Made by a program: the position numbers and the translations under genes. Positions 12,691 to 15,146 of a stretch of 15,146 bases of DNA are shown in pieces. The notes beneath the pieces are model-generated. The model was not told the DNA's origin. It made no database searches and worked only from the letters and a program-made list of their open reading frames with translations. The number at the start of each line of letters is the position of its first letter. Within the stretch, counting starts at the first letter, position 1. Location of the stretch: positions 221-15,366 of the forward strand of contig DGYI01000060.1 in NCBI GenBank assembly GCA_002396645.1, read 5' to 3'. This DNA comes from Firmicutes bacterium UBA5010. Lineage in GTDB: Bacteria > Bacillota > Clostridia > Tissierellales > Sedimentibacteraceae.

Positions 12691-13251
12691 CTAAAGTTTG
12701 AACGCATCCTTAATCATTTTTGCAGCAATTTCCGACTCTAGGTCTGTATTATTAATTTTTATATAGTTTTCTTTAGATATCTCGCCTTCAAAAGAATTTA
12801 GTCTGTATTTATCCTCTAATTCTCTAAAACGCTCCTCTGATTTTTCAATATTTCTTTTAGTGGGCTTATTGAAAAGTCTGTTTTCTGTTTTATTTCGTTC
12901 AATCCTCAAATTAAAATCAGCTTCCAGCTCTACATAATAAACCTCAGATCCTCTTGATTTAAACATTGATTCTAAATTATTAACATAGTCCCAATCATTT
13001 TGACTGTCAAAAGCCCACATATATGTAAAAATCATTCCATATTCATCACTCTTTGAAAATGCATCAAATATTTCATGTCTAAATAAATTTACAAGTCTCC
13101 ATCTTTCATTCGGAATATTAGCAAACAAATCAGATACTATATCTATAGTCATATGGTTATGGAATAATTTTAAATCTGTTATTTTAGCAAGCTCTTGACC
13201 CACGGTCATTTTACCGACTGCATGAGGTCCAAATATAATAACAAGTTTCAT
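12691..13251 (-). CDS. P-loop kinase-like protein
   Basis: This 186-residue P-loop NTPase starts MKLVIIFGPHAVGKMTVGQELAK with the Walker A motif GPHAVGKMT at 8-16. The next segment, LKLFHNHMTIDIVSDLF, is the family's hallmark, with two histidines where nucleoside and shikimate kinases have an acidic substrate-binding site. WRLVNLFRHEIFDAF, IFTYMWAFDSQNDWDYV and the basic lid NLRIERNKTENRLFNKPTKRN follow. Such proteins are widespread in Firmicutes and annotated only as AAA or shikimate-kinase-like; the substrate is unknown. It resembles the protein at 1637-2179 only in fold. It is probably last in a three-gene minus-strand unit, 55 bases after the preceding gene. The LexA-type promoter begins about 30 bases beyond its 3' end. 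Confidence 0.78.
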   Translation of the reverse strand: MKLVIIFGPHAVGKMTVGQELAKITDLKLFHNHMTIDIVSDLFANIPNERWRLVNLFRHEIFDAFSKSDEYGMIFTYMWAFDSQNDWDYVNNLESMFKSRGSEVYYVELEADFNLRIERNKTENRLFNKPTKRNIEKSEERFRELEDKYRLNSFEGEISKENYIKINNTDLESEIAAKMIKDAFKL

Positions 13252-13306
13252 ATTTCCTCCTATTTTTTGTAATTATCCTCATTATATATGAAGATAATAT
13301 TACAAT

Positions 13307-13969
13307 TTAATCTTGAAATTCTAATTTATTTTTGATTTCAGATAAATCGTAAAAAGATATTTCTTTCTTAGCTTCTTCAAATGAATTATAAATTTTAATT
13401 GATTTTTCTATTTCTATCTCTTCTTTATAATTAATATCTGACAATTTCAGTTTATCAACTAGATATTGCTTATTTTCATCTGCTCTTTCCTTAATTAAAT
13501 CATGTTTAAAGAGTTTATTTTTCCATTCAGGATTATATATGCAAAGTCTTATAAACTCGTGTATATTTGACGCTAGACAGTAAATATTAAGCGATTCATC
13601 AATATAATAAATCTGAGCGTTCTTTTCACTGCTGTCATTTGCTGAACAAAAAAAACCGTTATAGCTATCAAAAGCAAAAATTTCAAGTTTAGGTACAGGG
13701 TAAAAATCAATATTTGGAATATTATCATCAAATATAAAACAAATATCATAATCTTCAGCCAAAATTTTGTACGCTCTCTCTTTTGTTTTTTCACTAATCG
13801 GCATTGAAGTCAGAATTTTACCTGTATATACTATTTCTTTAGGTTTACCGTTTTCATCACTTATAATAACTCCAAACGTACCATTTTTAAGTCCTATTTG
13901 TTCTGCATCAATATATATCTTTTCCTCAGATATAACGCCCTCTTGTTTATTTGTACAGCATAAATCCAT
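13307..13969 (-). CDS. Hypothetical protein, weak SMI1/KNR4 (SUKH)-like
   Basis: The family is not certain. The 220-residue soluble protein has no signal or membrane segment. Residues 85-146 (PNIDFYPVPKLEIFAFDSYNGFFCSANDSSEKNAQIYYIDESLNIYCLASNIHEFIRLC) have the layout of an SMI1/KNR4 domain: a strand with Gly-Phe-Phe, a short loop, a strand of the IYYID type and a final helix with a xxNxxEFI pattern. SUKH-type proteins often act as immunity proteins of toxin systems, but no toxin with clear signatures is adjacent. The C-terminal 70 residues are highly charged (K/E-rich) and probably helical. GGAGG lies before the ATG. It is 32 bases downstream of the LYHVS-type gene and likely shares its transcript. 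Confidence 0.6.
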   Translation of the reverse strand: MDLCCTNKQEGVISEEKIYIDAEQIGLKNGTFGVIISDENGKPKEIVYTGKILTSMPISEKTKERAYKILAEDYDICFIFDDNIPNIDFYPVPKLEIFAFDSYNGFFCSANDSSEKNAQIYYIDESLNIYCLASNIHEFIRLCIYNPEWKNKLFKHDLIKERADENKQYLVDKLKLSDINYKEEIEIEKSIKIYNSFEEAKKEISFYDLSEIKNKLEFQD

Positions 13970-14001
13970 AATAAGCCTCCAAAAATTCTTATATCTTGTT
14001 T

Positions 14002-14559
14002 TTATAAATATTTTCCACTCAATATATCTTTAAGTGAATTTATAATATTTCCAAAATGAATTAAAAGTCTATCATCTTTAATCGGACTATCTAGTATCTC
14101 AAATCTAATCAATCTATCAACGATATGATTTGATATTATTTTCTTATATTCATTTGAATTTTCAAATCTATTTATAATTAATCTCCCATTATTCTCTTCT
14201 TCTATTAATTTCTCATACAAATTATCAATATTAATTTCATATAATACTTTAACTTCATTTTCATTAATCAATTCAGGATTCCAACCAGTTTTACCACTTA
14301 TAAATCCCGATTCATCAATTCCGTAAACAGAGCAGCTTTTGTCAGAATAAATTTTTTCAAACGCATCGGGATAGCACTCATAAACTACAGGGATTCCAAG
14401 TTCATTTTCATCCATTAAAAAATCAAAATCATCTTTTGAAGCGCCAAAAAGTAAAGCTGTTACCATATTATTAATAGCATAAACATATGATTTTCCATGA
14501 GTAGAAACTCTCGGTTCTAAAACTTTTAATCCTATGATATTTGAAACATGATAAAGCAT
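14002..14559 (-). CDS. Conserved LYHVS-type protein of unknown function
   Basis: The function is unknown. The 185-residue product starts MLYHVSNIIGLKVLEPRVSTHGKSYVYAIN and continues with LLFGASKDDFDF, PVVYECYPDAFEKIY, GKTGWNPELINENEVKVLYEI and a helical C-terminus (NHIVDRLIRFEIL). I recognise it as a conserved hypothetical of Firmicutes. H4 of LYHVS, Y27 of VYAI and E61 of VYEC could form an ADP-ribosyltransferase-like H-Y-E triad; this is inference. The DUF6886-like protein at 95-619 has the same three signposts but little other similarity. GGAGG lies 5 bases before the ATG at 14559; an in-frame TTG at 14571 overlaps it. A promoter lies at 14597-14625. It is the first gene of a probable three-gene unit ending at 12691. 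Confidence 0.7.
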   Translation of the reverse strand: MLYHVSNIIGLKVLEPRVSTHGKSYVYAINNMVTALLFGASKDDFDFLMDENELGIPVVYECYPDAFEKIYSDKSCSVYGIDESGFISGKTGWNPELINENEVKVLYEINIDNLYEKLIEEENNGRLIINRFENSNEYKKIISNHIVDRLIRFEILDSPIKDDRLLIHFGNIINSLKDILSGKYL

Positions 14560-14596
14560 ATTTGCCTCCAATTAATTAGTCTTTTTTCTCTTTTCA

Positions 14597-14625
14597 ATTA
14601 TAACCCAGTACTAAATATAGCGCAA
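14597..14625 (-). promoter_or_regulatory. Promoter of the LYHVS gene unit
   Basis: On the minus strand TTGCGC (14625-14620), 17 bases and TATAAT (14602-14597) precede the start codon at 14559 by about 37 bases. The rest of the gap 14626-14745 is AT-rich and holds only a short hairpin, CAGAG-N4-CTCTG (14717-14730), without a T tract. Confidence 0.5.
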
Positions 14626-14752
14626 TAAAATTTAACTTATATAATAAATATTGGAGTAATTTAAGTATAAGTTTATCATTTAAGAATTTAACATTTTCGG
14701 TTACTACCCTAAATGTCAGAGGGTTCTCTGCTTAAAATTAAACATAAAAAAA

Positions 14753-14766
14753 TGACCTTTAGGTCA
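14753..14766 (-). terminator. Second terminator of the tRNA operon
   Basis: TGACCT-N2-AGGTCA is a perfect 6-base-pair hairpin with a 2-base centre, followed on the minus strand by seven T residues (14752-14746). It lies about 20 bases beyond the first terminator. Confidence 0.6.
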
Positions 14767-14785
14767 AAAAAAACATAAAAAAAAA

Positions 14786-14803
14786 GTACCTTTTCAAAAG
14801 TAC
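14786..14803 (-). terminator. First terminator of the tRNA operon
   Basis: On the minus strand a stem of 7 base pairs with one G-T wobble and a TGAA loop is followed directly by nine T residues (14785-14777). It lies about 30 bases beyond the CCA end of tRNA-Arg. Confidence 0.7.
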
Positions 14804-14834
14804 AATTTGTTTAAACACCAAACCCTTTAAGGCT

Positions 14835-14911
14835 TGGTGCACCCTAAGGGATTCGAACCCCTGACCTTTCGGTTCGTAGCCGAACACTCTATCCAACTGA
14901 GCTAAGGGTGC
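14835..14911 (-). tRNA. tRNA-Arg (anticodon ACG)
   Basis: Acceptor stem GCACCCT (5' end at 14911) pairs with AGGGTGC, followed by discriminator A and an encoded CCA (14837-14835). The D arm TAGCTCAGTTGGATAGAG and T arm GGGGTTCGAATCCC are canonical. The anticodon stem TTCGG/CCGAA encloses the loop CTACGAA with anticodon ACG, which is read as ICG after deamination. It is the last tRNA of the cluster before the tandem terminators. Confidence 0.95.
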
Positions 14912-14923
14912 TTAATATTAAAT

Positions 14924-14997
14924 TGGAGGCGCCACCCAGATTTGAACTGGGGATAAGGGTGTTGCAGACCCGTGCCTTACCACTTGGCTATAGCGCC
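14924..14997 (-). tRNA. tRNA-Cys (anticodon GCA)
   Basis: Acceptor GGCGCTA (5' end at 14997) pairs with TGGCGCC including one wobble, followed by discriminator T, the usual identity base of tRNA-Cys, and an encoded CCA (14926-14924). The anticodon stem GGGT/ACCC encloses CTGCAAC with anticodon GCA. The gene is 74 bases long, 12 bases from tRNA-Arg. Confidence 0.95.
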
Positions 14998-15018
14998 TCG
15001 AAAAAGTTATAAATTATA

Positions 15019-15096
15019 TGGGGTGAGTAATGGGAATCGAACCCATGACCTCCAGAGCCACAATCTGGCGCGCTAGCCAACTGCGCTATACCCACC
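15019..15096 (-). tRNA. tRNA-His (anticodon GTG)
   Basis: The anticodon stem CCAGA/TCTGG encloses TTGTGGC with anticodon GTG. The acceptor GTGGGTA pairs with TACTCAC. An extra 5' G (position -1, at 15096) faces discriminator C, the hallmark of tRNA-His, and CCA is encoded (15021-15019). It is separated from tRNA-Cys by a 21-base AT-rich spacer. Confidence 0.95.
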
Positions 15097-15124
15097 ACGG
15101 TACACTTGTAACAAAATTCATTTG

Positions 15125-15146
15125 TGGAGCGGGTGAAGGGAATCGG
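15125..15146 (-). tRNA. Partial tRNA-Gly, 3' end only
   Basis: Only the 3' part is in the window: on the minus strand CCGATTCCCTTCACCCGC followed by discriminator T and CCA. The T-arm end and acceptor half TCACCCGC match bacterial tRNA-Gly. The anticodon lies beyond the window edge, so the isoacceptor is unknown. Confidence 0.75.

Noticed and set aside
13272..13298. Inverted repeat ATTATCCTCAT/ATGAAGATAAT as a terminator
   Set aside because: No T tract follows on either strand; it is AT-rich and has a mismatch. It may be leader structure of the kinase-like gene, but nothing supports a function.
14717..14730. Hairpin CAGAG-GGTT-CTCTG as a third terminator or regulatory element
   Set aside because: The stem is short, no T tract follows, and two good terminators already lie between it and the tRNA genes.
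15005..15019. 15-base match to the operator-like dyad at 5491-5509
   Set aside because: It lies in an AT-rich spacer between two tRNA genes, lacks the second half of the dyad, and is probably chance.

Overview
The window looks like chromosomal DNA of a low-GC, anaerobic Gram-positive bacterium, most likely a member of the Clostridia/Tissierellia. The basis is the strong AT bias, near-universal GGAGG-type ribosome binding sites, a clostridial 'reverse' rubrerythrin beside a PerR-type regulator, a superoxide-reductase-like domain fused to a DNA-binding domain, FosX, lipobox lipoproteins, and tRNAs with encoded CCA ends. I see no phage, transposase, integrase or CRISPR array. Almost every gene is on the minus strand; only ung and one lipoprotein gene (7373-9067) are on the plus strand.

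Layout. 95-2179: four minus-strand genes of poorly known function (a DUF6886-like protein, a four-helix membrane protein, a small lipoprotein, a shikimate-kinase-like P-loop protein). 2324-2432: four consecutive inverted repeats behind mscL. 2446-3550: mscL and a DUF4358-type lipoprotein, separated by two tandem copies of a modular hairpin repeat; a third copy lies at 8164-8233. 3693-5472: an oxidative-stress block with perR, reverse rubrerythrin, and an HTH regulator carrying a complete desulfoferrodoxin-like module. 5553-7174: a GNAT acetyltransferase, fosX and a GyrI-like protein, apparently one operon. 7373-9067: ung and a DUF3221-like lipoprotein. 9140-12616: a tightly packed operon (2H phosphoesterase, RsmJ-like methyltransferase, PhnP-like metallo-hydrolase, alpha-toroid-like protein, Nudix hydrolase) whose promoter carries a GAAC-N4-GTTC LexA-type box between -35 and -10. 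12691-14559: a P-loop kinase-like protein, an SMI1/KNR4-like protein and an LYHVS-type protein. 14835-15146: tRNA-Arg(ACG), tRNA-Cys(GCA), tRNA-His(GTG) and a partial tRNA-Gly, followed in their direction of transcription by tandem terminators.

How it fits together. The recurring theme is stress response. PerR probably senses peroxide and controls the NADH-peroxidase-type rubrerythrin upstream of it. The HTH-desulfoferrodoxin fusion may sense superoxide or iron directly. A candidate SOS promoter appears to drive RNA/nucleotide-processing enzymes. MscL handles osmotic shock, and FosX should hydrolyse fosfomycin. The points most worth a second look are the HTH-desulfoferrodoxin fusion, which keeps every metal ligand but replaces the catalytic lysine; the LexA-like operon; and the modular repeat with constant ends and structurally conserved but sequence-variable stems.
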